A DNA stretch of 64,000 nucleotides from Lepidodermella squamata (GCA_047495785.1 JBLDXI010000013.1:1302001-1366000), one strand, 5' to 3'; counted from the stretch's first letter, positions 34,201-46,709 are shown. Made by a program: numbers and translations. The notes: generated by a model from the sequence alone, not told the origin.

Positions 34201-37055
34201 GGGCGAGGATTTGCTTCGCTTGGGCATGAGAGTGGCCCTAAAACAGGCATCGAAATTAATTTAAATCTCACTTTAATGAATCAACTCACAGTCTTAAGGT
34301 CGACTTGGAATCGCCGGCAAAGTTCCTCAAGTGGAACTTTGTGGACGTCGGTATTAACTTCCTTCTTCAACTCCTCCAAGTTGCGTTTCCGCTCTTTAGC
34401 TAAACAAGGCAGGACGCTAGTTATGCTCCACGAGGACTTTTTACGCTTTGATTGCGCATTGTCCTTCTTCAACATAGCCTTCGACTCCGGCTCCTGAATC
34501 AAAAGAAATCATTAGCAAAAATCGATGTGAAACAGCTTGTATAAATTTTTGAAAATTATAATTATATATACATGAGCTCCCGACGATGGAATTTCTGACA
34601 TTTCCAATATTTGCGGCGAATTTGTCAAGGCAGTAAAAGATTGAGTATCGGCAGATTAAGTGTCAAGAAGTTATTGCAAAAGCATAAGTTTTTAACATTT
34701 TCCAACTGCGATCTGCTTCTCCTCAAAAAGCACCTATAATCCGTGGAGAAAGTTAACTAGAATATGATGATAAAGACGGTCAAGTGGAAAAAATAGAGAG
34801 AGATAGAGAGACGTTGTGTAGCTAAAAGATGATATATGTTTCTTCTGGTTCTGTATTACGTACTACATATTCCATTCCTATACTGTATTCATTATTTTGC
34901 AGTGCGAATTATTGTCATGAAAATAAGTAAAATTATTGCAAAATGCACACGATATGATCAACGCCATCGCGCGCCGTTCGACTATGACATATTACTATTA
35001 CTATGATTGTGATTATTCATTATTTATTATCATATAAAACAGACACATATGCGCCGCCGCAAACATGTAGGCCCGACAGCAATTCTCCAATGTTTCCACA
35101 TACTACATATACGGCGACGAAGACTAGGCACACTACACGGCCGCATCGATATATTACAGTGAGTAGGCGTTATCTATGTTTCATGCCGTCGCTCAAATTC
35201 TGCGCTTCTTCATCAAATGAAAATGGGAATCTGTGTTGCGCGCGAATCAAATCGAGCGTGAACCTCTGCAATAAAATCGGATTTTCAGTAGTGGGTGAAG
35301 GAACATTGCAGAGCAAGGGAAAAAAACCGGCGCTTTTTTTGTTAAGAATGAGATGTAAATAATCTTGCATATGATGCACATGTAAGGTATAAAAAACAAT
35401 CGATGGCTTCTGAAGCAAAACGCGAGGTCACTAGGAGGGACAAATTTGGGCTAAATAAACCATTGAATAGTTCATTCAACAAGTGAACGGGGCGAATTTG
35501 CCTGCGCAAAATTAAGCAATAATTTTAGTGAATGCGTCTTTCAGTAGCCAGAATTGCCGAGTCGATATTTCATTATTATTATTATCATCATTGTTATAGT
35601 GTTTTTAGAGCTGAACCGAGTACTGGGGTAGTATTACTAAGGGCGCTAGAGCACGGATTCCACCCATAAAAAAATTATTGATCGATCGATCCGCAGCCGC
35701 AGCGTGGCAGAGTTGTGACTTTTCCAGTCCGTAATTTTAACGCGAGGCAAGACACGCAAAATATTCGCAGCAGCATCGACTGCTTGCACACGCGCGCGCA
35801 TGAAACAAATCGTGCCCAGCGGACGGGCGCGTACGACGACGGCGACAACGAACAAACGAAGGAAAGGGCGGAAATAGTAAAAGTCAATATTTTTCGCAAT
35901 ATAGTGGCTCGCGCAGGCCGGGCATACGCTACTAATACCGGCTCTACACTCCCACATTCACATGGGCGCGCGCAGACGTCTCATTGTCGTCTCTTTTTCT
36001 TCTTTTTAGGTTTTCATCGCCCTATTCTGCGTCGCTTTTCATCGTCTATTTTCCCCTCCAACGCCAGCGAAACATGTATAGTATTATTATTATTTTAAGA
36101 AGGTTATTACTGCAATTATTATTATTATTGCGACGATGTATAACAATGTAAAGCTAATAATAACAAAATAGTAATAGTAATGGCCTGCCAGAAGGAAGAA
36201 AATAAGCAGGCAGCGAACAAGGGAAGACGATTCGGGCGCGGATATCGCTACATAAGGATTACTACTATCATTGTATTCTTGTGCTCGGCCTAATGCCTGT
36301 ACTAGTAGCTCTGGAACTGTTCCTTCCGGCTATAAAATAATAACGCTCACCACTCGACGCAGCGCAATAATAGTAGAACACAGGACCGTCTTCTGACAAA
36401 TGAAAGTAGCCGCTTTACTTCAGTTCAGGGTACTCGTATAGAGACGCCGGGCGATAAAAAATAGCTGACAAAGCCCTACAATCAACGATCATTACGCCGA
36501 GATTAATTTACATTCGCTGATCCTTTCATTGATATCAGCAAATTTTTTACATTCTTTCACCTGAATTTACTTGATTATTAAATTTGATGGCAATACTTCG
36601 GTAGCAGGATGAGGCATATTGCTTTCAGAAAATTGACCTGGCGCAGGAAAATGCCGCAGCCCGAATGATAAATTAATGAGTCTACTAAGGTGCACAGCTT
36701 CAAGGGTTTAAAATCGATTTTCGCTCAGCGGTTGTTTTTCTTAGTCATACATAATGGTGAATCGATATGACCATGCCATCGCGTACTAACTACTACATAA
36801 CCGCATTAGAATCGATTGGATAAACAAACGAGTGTTTCTTATGCCCATCGTCATCGTCATCCAATCTGTCTCACCTGCGACAGTGATCCTCGATAAAGAT
36901 AACGAATTGTAAATTCCATAAATGCGGTAGCTCATGTTGTATAAATATTAAGTAAATAGCCTGAGCAGGGGCTCAGAAAATCGGGTGTAAAAGGTATATT
37001 TTTCCAATAAACTTACGGTCTGAGTCGGCTGGTAGGCAGCACCTTTTCCAACCAT
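31292..37055 (-). CDS. ATP1A: Na+/K+-ATPase alpha subunit, paralogue 2
   Basis: Exons 37055-37017, 34493-34290, 34237-31470 and 31415-31292 give 1044 aa. The first coding exon is only 13 codons ([13 protein letters not shown]), ends at a GTAAGT donor and is separated by a 2.5-kb intron, the longest in the window. The catalytic Asp is residue 396 (CSDKTGT); [28 protein letters not shown] and the M4-M6 cation-site motifs are all intact, and the protein ends in ARETYY, the canonical tail that regulates Na+ affinity. The Gln and Asn matching Q111/N122 are present ([14 protein letters not shown]). The large exon 3 is GC-rich at third codon positions, so its complement is also open over long stretches, suggesting strong codon selection and high expression. 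It shares the 5' and 3' intron positions with paralogue 1. Confidence 0.96.
36115..36129. repeat. (ATT)n microsatellite in ATPase paralogue 2 intron 1
   Basis: Five ATT units; further short ATT runs lie nearby at about 35572-35585 and 36082-36094. The rest of the intron (34494-37016) shows no coding sequence. Confidence 0.7.
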
Positions 37056-40000
37056 TTGCTGGTGACTAAATGCGTTGACTGAGGTAACTTGACGTTGTAT
37101 ACTTCGTTCAAGTATTACAAGTCAAAAAAACGTATAGGCGATGTCGACAGAGGTCGAAGACACTGGACAGGATACAATTAATACAATTGTAAAATCCTAT
37201 ACGTCTAGACGTGAGAGAAAAAAATCATGAGTTGATTGAGATAAAATCGGGTAAAATTTAGCGCGTTGATTTCGGTAGCCGGCTCATCTGACCGGCGATG
37301 AAAATGAGGCCGTGGCTATAGCAAGCCGGGTATGAGGAAATCGCAACTCAGCCGCACAATGCAAGGGATGTGAAAACAAATGCTAATTCAGCTACCGTCC
37401 AACCACCGGTCGCCGAGCGAGATCGGGCGTGCTAGCGTAGAGCGCGCATAATAATGAGATCTACCTTCAACTAGTCGCTGGACGACGAGTTTTCAGTAAA
37501 TGTAAATTGCCGCCGATTCCAGCGCCATTTTTCGGGCTGGTTTTGCTGAAACTCAGGTAACTTATTAGCTGGAAAACAAAACATTACAGATGGAAACAAC
37601 AGGCTACCAGCCAGCAGCGTGCTTAACTAACGCAACCAGTAGTAATTTATTTGATATTTCGTTTTGGTGCAATAGCTCTAATACCAACGCATTATATCTA
37701 TACGTTACTATTAGACTAAAATTACGATGTGTCAAAGCTCGCGTGCACTACAGCGACCAACACGCTCGTGTAAGCCAGCCTTAACCGACTTGGCATCGTT
37801 AAAAAAGCCTCAAAGCTGCGTGCGTTTGTATTTTACAATGAAGAAAGTTGTAATTGCAGCATTGAGTTGTTACGCATCACCTTGAGGTTGTTGGCGGAAT
37901 AAAATAATTTAGCGATGAAAAATTGAACACGTTATGAAAGAGATTAAATTCTCTACCTAGCCACATCGAGCCCAGATTTAAAGCGAACACCTGGATCAAC
38001 TTACAAGAAAAAAACTTACATGGTCCATTGTGTTTTCGGATATCTGCCCTTCTGCACAAATTGGAGACCACTTTCAAACTTGTTATCACTGCAACAAAAC
38101 GAGTGGCTATTAACAAGCCTTCGGATACCGAGCGTGAGATAAAAGTGAAATAGCCGGCACAATTGATAACAAGGAACGCAGTTCTCAATAATTTGACCTT
38201 GGTGTTGTAAAACATAAGCCACCTCCTTAAAATACTCATGAACCCACGCTCACTCCACTCTTTCTGATAGTGAGCATTTTTTCCTCGCACTGCCATTCAA
38301 TCTTAAACCGCTTTCATCCGCGAACAGCAATTCAGAGAACTGAATAGAATGCGCAGCGACTTCGTTGCGAATAAGAATTACAGCATATTTCCTAGGCACT
38401 TAATTGAAGGATTCAATTACTGCATTATCGTTGGGAAGCAAAATACGACGATGGGTGTACTTCGAAAAATTCAGTTCAGTTGCTAATTTTCGGCAATTAG
38501 CAATGCAATTCAAAATTCGAAAAACCTCAAAATAAATTAAATCGGAATAATTACGGCCCAAAGGCTTGGGAGTTAACCGAAGAAACCGATTATAATAAGC
38601 AAATCGTAATTAAATCTTCCTGCTTTCAAAACCGCCTCGTTATGTTAACATTTGGATGTATATAAATGTACAATAATTGAGACAAAACTGAGACAAAAGT
38701 AGCACAATTAGCCTTCGCTCGAGTAGAGAAATCGTAAACGCCAATTTGAATGGCAAGCAATGGGAAAAGAACCATTCATGTAATAAAAGTGAAGAACAAA
38801 TGCATCATACATCATACATGCCCAAAAAATCGTAGAATGTCCGAAAAACTTAGCTCATACTGTATATAACTAGCAAAATATTAGCGGAAAATTGAACTAT
38901 TTGCAGCTTGAAACAATAGGGAAGCCCACTTTCCGCCTGCAAGTTGATATCATGGGAAGTTTTTTGATAAATTGATTACAAGGTGATTCCTGAATAAGTA
39001 TCGTAATGGGTGACATCGAATTTACCAAGTAATAAATTCAAATGGAATTAGCGGGTTGTAAATCTAAAATCTAACCTGATCTATGGTATGAAACTGCTAA
39101 CAGGATCCAAAATTACAACAGGCCTGCAATTTCGGTACAATTTAAAGGTCTTGATTCGGAAGTAACAATTTCAATTTTCATGCTATTTTGACTGAGCCAG
39201 CGCAACGCTTTGTAACGGCTGTAAATCAATGAATCTAAAGTGACCTATTCAGATAAGGATTTGGCACATACAGTAAGTTCTGTAAAATACTTTAAACTAT
39301 GAGATATGAGCTTTGAACTGTATATGCCACCGCTCCCAATTTCTTGCCATTAGCCATTAAGGGTCTAACACGCTATTTAACACGCGATGAATAGTTAGAA
39401 ATCGGCGGATAGGCGGATAATAATGAAGCCAATCTAAAATATTAAAAACAATCAGTAATGAAGGTAGCCGTTGATAAAGTCATAAATCATTAAAATCCAG
39501 TGAGCATGCTTTGAATGTACTTAGATAAAATTAACCACAGCATAAGTTGAAAATAACAGGACAAATGATACGCAATGGCAGTAACTTCTAGAACAACTAA
39601 CAACTTAAGCCATCAAGTTTTGAGCAAATTCATTGACTCATTCACACATCCACTTATTTACACACGCTTCTTAAGTATATACTGAATACTAAACGTCGCC
39701 TGACTTGGCCGTTTTTACCGGTGCCCGGTGCCGCCTCGTCTCGCTAGAACCGGTTTGCAACCCGATCCCCCATCCGCAGCTAGTCTAAAATTTTGCGAGC
39801 ATTTTATTTTGTTGACACAAATAAATTTTTGAAAGCGAAATTGATAATTACATACATAAACAATTATCTTATCAACCGAATTTAGTTACGTAATCTTTAG
39901 GTCTTGGGTTTTCAAAAAAGTTGCCGCGTTCGTGCACGTGTGTGGTGCGTGAAATGAATCCTACCTACCTGGCCCACCATCCCTGAACCCCAACCGACGT

Positions 40001-40414
40001 GAGTCGAAAGGTAGAATTTCGAATTTCGCAGTCGCTAGGTTCGCTTTTCAAATAACGCGGCTTCGTCGTGCTATCGTTTGCCGTTTGCCTTTTGCCTACT
40101 ATAAATTGCTGATAGTTGAGTATCTGAATCGAAGTGTCTCGATTTGCCTTCTAGTTTCCTTTCACCGCACACACTATTAAATGTAATATCCAATTGCATG
40201 TATGTTGGCTAGATTTTGCCATAATTTTAGGCAGAATGAAAAACTTTTTCATAGGGTCAGCCATGTCGTTTGCCGTTGCGATCGTGGGATTTTTCTCTTG
40301 GACAAAACCAATTAATTGTGTATTAGTTATTGATTTTATTCACTGAGACACGCTTCTGCAAAGGCCGAAAAGGGGCGTTTAGTTTCTGCTGCATCACACA
40401 TTAGGGGGACACGC
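37056..40414. other. Upstream region of ATPase paralogue 2, no convincing gene
   Basis: About 3.4 kb. The minus strand has a 139-codon frame at 38296-37877 starting MAVRGKNAHYQKEW with some hydrophobic stretches and a GTAAGT donor near its middle, but no homologue or second exon is evident. The rest is AT-rich. Regulatory DNA of the ATPase gene is the most likely content. Confidence 0.4.
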
Positions 40415-40741
40415 CAGTGGCGGAGATAAGGGGTGCACGATGCACCCCCAAGTCCCCAGTCTTCACCCCCTTCTATCGGGCCCTTTATCCCATATGAAAA
40501 AAATCTCAATTTTTCGCGCAACTTTTTCTTGCTCAACCAGTTACTACTGCCGCCAATGAGCGATCTTTATTGAAACTTAAGCTTGTGATCAAATTATTTG
40601 ATATCTTCTCTCTTGTAAGGCAGTCCTTCAAACCTATTTGCTATTTGGCGCCCCAGTTTTGAAAAGTGCACAACCCAAAATGGCCTTGGATGGCGCCTGT
40701 GCACCCCCTGCTAAATAAGTTATCTCCGCCACTGGCCACTG
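40415..40741. mobile_element. hAT-type MITE
   Basis: A 327-bp element with inverted ends: left CAGTGGCGGAGATAA from 40415, right TTATCTCCGCCACTG ending at 40734 plus an extra GCCACTG to 40741. CAGTGGC ends are typical of hAT transposons. The flanks GGACACGC (40407-40414) and TGACACGC (40742-40749) match at 7 of 8 bases, fitting an aged 8-bp target duplication. Sub-terminal GGGGTGCA and TGCACCCC words are also inverted. There is no transposase frame. It lies about 180 bp upstream of the GPN1 start. Confidence 0.8.
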
Positions 40742-40922
40742 TGACACGCTAATACATGGGCGATTTACTCTATCTTATTCTTATTTGACTTGAATAAGCC
40801 CCTTTTCATAGGGCAAATACAACTTTCATATTTGACCACGGAAAATCGATTGCCGTTTTCAACTTTCAATTTCTGCTTCTTTAGATTGTGGATTGCAGTT
40901 GAATTTTATTTTGTCTTATCAA

Positions 40923-42062
40923 ATGGCCGAATCAGGCGCAGATCATGTTGTCGATCAGGTTATCAAATCAGCCGAAGCTTCGAGCAACGACGGGTGTACG
41001 TGTATTATTGTGTCCGGCATGGCGGGTTCGGGCAAGACAGCGCTAGTTCAGCGGATAGTTTCTCATCTGTACAAAAGTCACCCGCCCTATGTGATCAATT
41101 TGGACCCGGCAGTCCTCGAAGTTCCGTACCCTGTCAATGTCGACATTCGTGATACAGTGAACTACAAACAAGTAATGAAGGATTACAAACTTGGCCCAAA
41201 TGGCGCGATCATAACGAGCTTGAATCTTTTCGCCACGAAATTCGATCAGGTCGTTGGACTGATCGAAAAGAACAAAAACAAGCACAAGTATGTCGTGATC
41301 GACACCCCTGGGCAAATTGAGGTTTTTACATGGTCTGCTTCTGGTGCTATTATCACCGAATCGTTGTCTTCATTATTTCCAACTGCTGTTTGTTATTGTG
41401 TCGACACTCCAAAATCAACTAACCCAGTCACTTTCATGTCAAATATGCTCTACGCCTGTTCTCTGTTGTATAAAACTCGTTTGCCTCTTGTCGTTGCGCT
41501 CAACAAGGTCGACGTGGTTGACTGCAGACCTATTCAATTATGGATGAAAGATTTCGAAGCTTTTCAAGATGCTTTGGATCAAGAAAATCAGCTTGGTGAA
41601 AATCGAGCGTCTTATAGCTCTTCATTTGCCAACTCACTATCGCTGGTTTTGGACGAGTTTTATTCTACGATGCATTCGGTTGGCGTATCAGCCGTGACCG
41701 GTTCTGGAATCGATGATTTAGTCTCGGCTTTCGATGAACTGCGTAAAGAATATTTTTCTGACTTCTTGCCTGCCATGGAAAAGATGAAGCAAGACCGTCT
41801 CTCCGAGCAATTAAGTCGTGTTAGAATGGACGCTAGCGAAGATCCGATCACCCAAGTGGAGCCAGCGAAACTGGCCGCTGATAGAGTTTACCTGAGACCT
41901 GACGGCGACGACGATGAAGATACCGGTAAACGCCCGATTGATGATGAAGATGACCCTCAGGAACGTCTCGAGTACGAATCTTTCCAGAATTTCATTCGTG
42001 ACGTCGTCAAAAACAAAAAGGCATCAAGTAATCCCAATTCTGCTGCTGACTCGAATTTTTGA
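40923..42062 (+). CDS. GPN1: GPN-loop GTPase 1 (XAB1 / RNA polymerase II assembly factor)
   Basis: A single exon of 379 aa, one of only two intronless coding regions in the window. Residues 32-39 GMAGSGKT form the P-loop; GPN at 91-93 in KLGPNGAI is the defining dimer-interface loop; DTPGQIE and NKVD are the G3 and G4 motifs. The acidic C-terminal tail ([26 protein letters not shown]) is typical of GPN1. GPN1 works with GPN3 in nuclear import and assembly of RNA polymerase II; this role comes from the family. The start is the first ATG before conserved sequence. A pyrimidine-rich acceptor-like TTCTTTAG lies about 40 nt upstream (40877-40884), possibly a trans-splice or leader-intron site. Confidence 0.95.
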   Translation: MAESGADHVVDQVIKSAEASSNDGCTCIIVSGMAGSGKTALVQRIVSHLYKSHPPYVINLDPAVLEVPYPVNVDIRDTVNYKQVMKDYKLGPNGAIITSLNLFATKFDQVVGLIEKNKNKHKYVVIDTPGQIEVFTWSASGAIITESLSSLFPTAVCYCVDTPKSTNPVTFMSNMLYACSLLYKTRLPLVVALNKVDVVDCRPIQLWMKDFEAFQDALDQENQLGENRASYSSSFANSLSLVLDEFYSTMHSVGVSAVTGSGIDDLVSAFDELRKEYFSDFLPAMEKMKQDRLSEQLSRVRMDASEDPITQVEPAKLAADRVYLRPDGDDDEDTGKRPIDDEDDPQERLEYESFQNFIRDVVKNKKASSNPNSAADSNF

Positions 42063-42096
42063 AAATGTGATCTTATTTTCTTTGCAATTCCTGGTC

Positions 42097-42102
42097 AATA
42101 AA
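42097..42102 (+). promoter_or_regulatory. Polyadenylation signal of GPN1
   Basis: AATAAA 35 nt after the stop, followed by a T-rich tract. Confidence 0.6.
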
Positions 42103-42632
42103 ATTTTTACGCATTCGTGATTTTGTTTTAGTTTCAAAAAGCAAAACATCGATTGACTTTGACCATTGGCCGTTTTATTCCCTTTGAGGGACGTTTCTTC
42201 ACATCATTTCTTCAGTTCGTGTAGCAAAAACAGATAGAACGAGCAAATACACATGGCATTAACGGCTTTGATTCAAAAAGACAAAATTTCACAGATCACA
42301 ATGAAACACAGTGTCATAAGAATATGGATTAACGTCTGTGACAGAGACGCTTGAAATAAGCTATGAATATATATGGATTTGGAATAGGAAAAGATTTATT
42401 CATCGTACGACCTCGTAGTGCCTTGAATCAAAACAATTCTAGCGGAAGTCGCAAATCTACAGTTGTTTGTTACAAAAGAGGGCTGCAATCCGCTAAAATA
42501 TTCGAATGGAATCTGCTTTCAGGAAAATATCACCGTTCTTTGGGCAAATTTGAGAAGGTACATAAATAAATTGTGACATCACATTCAGACATAGGCGAAA
42601 GAGAAGAGCAATGTAAGTATAATTCGTGGGAT

Positions 42633-43032
42633 TTACGGTGAAGATTCGAGCAAAGAAGCAGCGCTGGCCGAATTGCGATGGATCCGTCGGCTGAACAACG
42701 GAGTCGAAGTTCCATGGACCTTGAGCAAATCGGGCTGGCTGCACACATCAGAATCCTTTTCATGCGAAGATTCTGACAGATTGTTGCGGCGCCTCCTCTG
42801 CTTCTTAGACAGATGGAGTTCTATAGAAATAAAGGTGTGTCCATATAAAATGTTGTGGTCTACATGCACTTTTCATACCTAGCTTTGGAGGCAGTTTTGC
42901 CCTGCTCGACTGGTTTAGCGTCGTTGATTGGTAATAAATTGGACGAGTTACCGAGAACGCTCGGGAAATCATCAGCATGACAAGAGTGTAGAACAGGCAG
43001 GCGAAGAAAATCACCAAACCTCTCAGCGCCAT
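42633..43032 (-). CDS. Small single-pass membrane protein, unknown family
   Basis: Exons 43032-42879 and 42820-42633 join in phase to 113 aa through a 58-nt intron (CTAG|GTATGA, acceptor TTTCTATAG). Residues 5-22 form a hydrophobic segment (GLVIFFACLFYTLVMLMI) right at the N-terminus, so it is either an uncleaved signal anchor (type II) or a signal peptide. After the splice comes a very basic stretch KKQRRRRNN and a Ser-rich tail. The hydrophobic segment, basic cluster and clean splice join suggest a real gene; no homologue is recognised. It converges on GPN1. Confidence 0.5.
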
Positions 43033-44166
43033 ATGTATTTTGATTTCAGTAATAATACCTATAGATCACAGAAAAATTCGCATAAAAATTATTTCCAGCT
43101 AAGCCTCTGTGTTGTATAGGTAGGTAAGGTTGAGAGCTATAGGTGAAGCGTAGCTCATGGCGTAGCTTACATCGGCACGAGCCCAAGGCACTGAGGAGCT
43201 GCGTCACATGTTTTGCTAGCCGCAAATCGCGTGTTAAAAGGTGTTCACATTTTTGCCCGACTTGAAATACTTGAGCTCTGTTATCAATTTTAATGCTGTT
43301 TTTTCTGGAATTATAATAGCGGCGTATAGAAAAGCCAGGCTGTATACATGAGCAAACACGAGCCGGTTTTTGATACTGTGGGCAATGCGTAAAAGGGTAA
43401 GATTCAAAGTTCAAAGGTTACTAAAAAAATAATAATCAACGCTATTCGACGGCACGTGAATAGCTCACACGCGCTATCGCCTTTCGTCATAACAATAGGT
43501 GCAGCGATTTGTGACATAAAATGCCGATAAAAGCATGAAAAACAAGATAAAAAGTACTGTGACCTTTGTCCTGTGATGAATGTGTCCGCGATATCGACTC
43601 TCTTACTTGTTTTTATTTGAATAAATTCACTGCGGTTCAGCTGTTAAAAACTGTTGACCCAGTTTGCTCGTTTAAAATAAGCAACTGAGCATTTATTTTT
43701 GTTCACTTTGCTTAACCGTAATGTAAATTCGGCACCGTTTCCGGGTGTGGTTCATGACCCCTCACCCCACCACCACACCCGTAATAAAAAAGCGTTATCA
43801 TTCGGCGTCAAAATTCACAGTATTTATTCAGTCAAAGTAATATGCTGATAACGCCGCCTCAAATAATGAACAATAACAGCAGTTGGCTTAGCCAAGTGTG
43901 GATGAAACGTCAATTTACACAATGAAACTGATACGACATCATGTGTGGTTACACCGAAAAACATAATAGCGCCCAGTGGATCGCGGCGAACTAGATAAAA
44001 AAATTGAACGCTAACGATGCGTCACTGAGGCGAGAAAGGCGATTCAGAAGAGCACATCAAAACAAATTGTTTCGAACGTTCATTATTACAAATCCGTATC
44101 ACGCTTTTCCTATTCGAATAAAAACGACCAATTCACACATCTTCTGCTTATTATTGCAGCAATAAT
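43033..44166. other. Intergenic, no convincing gene
   Basis: About 1.1 kb between the small membrane protein start and the U2AF1 stop. A 122-codon minus-strand frame at 43414-43046 lacks homology. A C-rich stretch near 43755-43790 (CACCCCACCACCACACCC) is present. Confidence 0.35.
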
Positions 44167-44997
44167 TCAATGACGGCCTCGTGAACCGGAGCGGGATCGG
44201 TGGCGTCTTCGTTCTCCACCACGCTCGCGACTGTGACTGCGAGACCGGCTGAAATTGAAAAAATGAAATACATGTCCGTAAAATAGCCTATAAATTTACC
44301 TTCGCTTCGACTTCTTCGATTTGCTTCGGTTGTAAAGCTTCTTCCGCAATTCACGGCTGATTGGCTTCAAATGCATGAAATTGCAAAACCCACCCCTCGT
44401 ACATTCGCCGATTTCGTATTGACGGCAGCAAGCTTCGCGGAAATCGGTAACCGGCGACAGCTCGGCGTAAATTGGTCGACAGTTAAACCAGCGGTTGTTC
44501 AAATCATTCACAGCTCGTTCGGCATCTTCTTCGCGGCGAAATTTGACGTAAACGTTGCCGACGAGATGATCGCCCAAATTATCGCAAACGTTCATTTCCT
44601 CAATCTCGCCATATTTCTCCTCCAGTTCGGTGAAAACCTCCTCAAAAAAATCGTCGAAATGTTTCTGAATTTCAACGTCAGTGAAGGTGCTAAGGCCAGA
44701 GGCTACGATTTTCCCTGAAGCCGGATCTATCGTCATTTGAGGATTCACGTACAAATTCTGCATCAAAATAGTCTGACTGAAAGTGGGACGGTTATGAATG
44801 CGAGAGCAACGATCCCCATGGCGACATGCTCCGATTTTGAAATAAAACGAGCAGTTAACCCTGAAAAGTTCAATAGAACCGTCATGTGAGTTAGTTCAAA
44901 GTGATTCGAAATCAAACGAAAGTAGAGCTGAAATAAAAATACCGTCAACTCACTTATCCTTTTCTGTGCCGAAAATCGATGCCAAATATTCAGCCAT
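44167..44997 (-). CDS. U2AF1: U2AF 35-kDa subunit (splicing factor U2AF1)
   Basis: Exons 44997-44954, 44860-44300 and 44248-44167 give 228 aa. The N-terminus [22 protein letters not shown] is that of U2AF35; zinc finger 1 is CSFYFKIGACRHGDRCSRIH with the conserved Ser of CRHGDRCSR. The atypical RRM (UHM) spans FFEEVFTELEEKYGEIEEMNV to RPIYAELSPV; zinc finger 2 is CCRQYEIGECTRGGFCNFMH, followed by LKPISRELRKKLY. The last exon encodes a short Arg/Ser tail ending RSGSRGRH. The protein recognises the AG at 3' splice sites with U2AF65. The RS tail is much shorter than in vertebrates and lacks the long glycine run. An AG acceptor-like site lies about 10 nt before the ATG. Confidence 0.97.
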
Positions 44998-45322
44998 CCT
45001 TTGAAACCTGAATTAGCCTGGATAAAAATTCGCTGCGAAAGAGATATGATCGAAAAATCCTGAAAAAGTTGTTAATCTTTCCTAGAATTAAAAGCAATAG
45101 ATAATCAAATGTGGATACTTGACTCTGGGATAATCTCGAAACAAAGCTGTGCTTAAAAATTGGGGTAAAATAGCCATAAATTGGACACGAAGAAAGCGTA
45201 GTTGAAAATTTATTATTTTATCAAAAAAAACCGTCTCAGATAAGATAGTCGGAAGCGGATATTGTATAAAATGGTAAATACAAAAATGATATGTTGACTG
45301 AGCAATAACAAAAGTATCTAGA

Positions 45323-46709
45323 CTAAGACTGGCTGTGAACGTCCTGGCGATTCAGCATTTCTCTGCCGACTTTCTGGAAGAGCATAATTTCAGTTCGCCT
45401 CGAAGTTGTTCACATAATTCAAGCAAAACTCACGATTAGCAGATGAGCATACTGAGGTTCGAGCATACGCTTGAAGCAGTTGCATGAAGATCGATTTGCG
45501 GGAAAATTAGACGAGCTGTGACCAGACGACTTTGAGCATACAGAAACCGGCTCACAACTAGCAGATGATATCGATGAAGCATCTTCCCGAACAACATCCA
45601 ATTTAGGTAATTGAGCCCATAGTATATTTGAAAGGGCAGTCAGAACTTCTAGCTGCTGCTCATCGTCGACAAATACTAGTTCATCATCGCTGTCATCCTC
45701 TCCTGGGAGGTGAGGGGCAAAAAGTTTCTCGACTTTTTTCGCAGCATGGGGAATCAATTTGGGGACAATTTTCTCGGCGAATCGGAATACCGACAAGCGG
45801 TAAAGATCCAAATCACGTGTATTATTGAGCAAACATAGGAACCGCCGAATGAATACTTCCTTAGGCTCGTTGTCAATATCATCTAATCAAGAACGAATTA
45901 ACGAAGATTTCGAGGCAAGCACATGAACATACCCAAACATTCAGGCAACAGAGCTATAACACGAAATCGCTGATAGAGGAGCTGAAAATTTAGACTAGAT
46001 GGTTCATGTTGCAGGCGAATTTCATCTTCAATCATCCGCTGGAAAACTACAGACCACTTCAAATGGCAACCTTTTTCGTCTGCATCAAACAGGGAGTAAA
46101 AAATAACTAAGTTGGATAACATTTCACTATAGAAATACCGGTTGGTACGGCAGATTTGAACAGTTCGAAAAGTCGATCTAACAGAACGCCGCTTTTAGAT
46201 ATCTTCCAGTTGACTAGGTGATGTAAATAGTATTCGTGAAAAGGCTGTATTTGCTGCTTATTAGCTTCATTGAACGGGCTGTTGACTAGAATCATTAGAC
46301 ATTCGCTGAAAGCCATGAAAGCGGCTTGGTATTGGGAAAAGGCATCTGCGGACAGCTCTTCGTCGTTGGCTGCACTGAGCGTCTTGCGAACAACGATGTC
46401 CGTCATTTTCACAATTTTCAGGCGGCGAGCCAAGTTCTGTGCGCTGGGGTTGTTGGTTGATATTCGGCTAATAATTAGCGACGCAACCATAGCGGCTTTC
46501 ATATGTAGACCAATTTTCAAGTCATCCTCCTCAACTGCGATTTTAGAGATAACGTTGGATAGCTTGGTAAATGACGTTTGATTTGTAGCAATGCTGACGT
46601 CAGCCGTTGATAAATTAGGTCTCCGTAAAATCGTATCACACAAGACGCTCACGTCGTTATCATTTTTACAATGCTCAAGCTTGTTAATCACATTGATAAT
46701 CTCGGTCAT
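45323..46709 (-). CDS. Uncharacterised 405-aa helical protein
   Basis: Exons 46709-46139, 46079-45933, 45882-45434 and 45373-45323 join in phase; introns are 50-60 nt. The sequence is mostly predicted helix with Leu/Ile/Val heptad-like spacing in the first half (for example LKIGLHMKAAMVASLIISRI) and an acidic loop GEDDSDDELVFVDDE in the last third, then a Ser-rich end. There is no signal peptide or membrane span. A HEAT/ARM-like scaffold is possible, but no family motif is seen, so no function is given. It begins 111 bp after the DHRS4 stop, with an AAAAATAG acceptor-like site about 10 nt before the ATG, and U2AF1 begins 325 bp after its stop. Confidence 0.65.

Noticed and set aside
37877-38296. 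139-codon minus-strand frame starting MAVRGKNAH
   Set aside because: It has a plausible donor (GTAAGT) inside it and hydrophobic stretches, but I found no partner exon or homology, and the second frame in the same stretch is equally open.
46108-46138. A 32-nt intron in the 405-aa gene
   Set aside because: Using the same donor with the CAG at 46081-46080 gives a 59-nt intron in the same frame, in line with the other introns.
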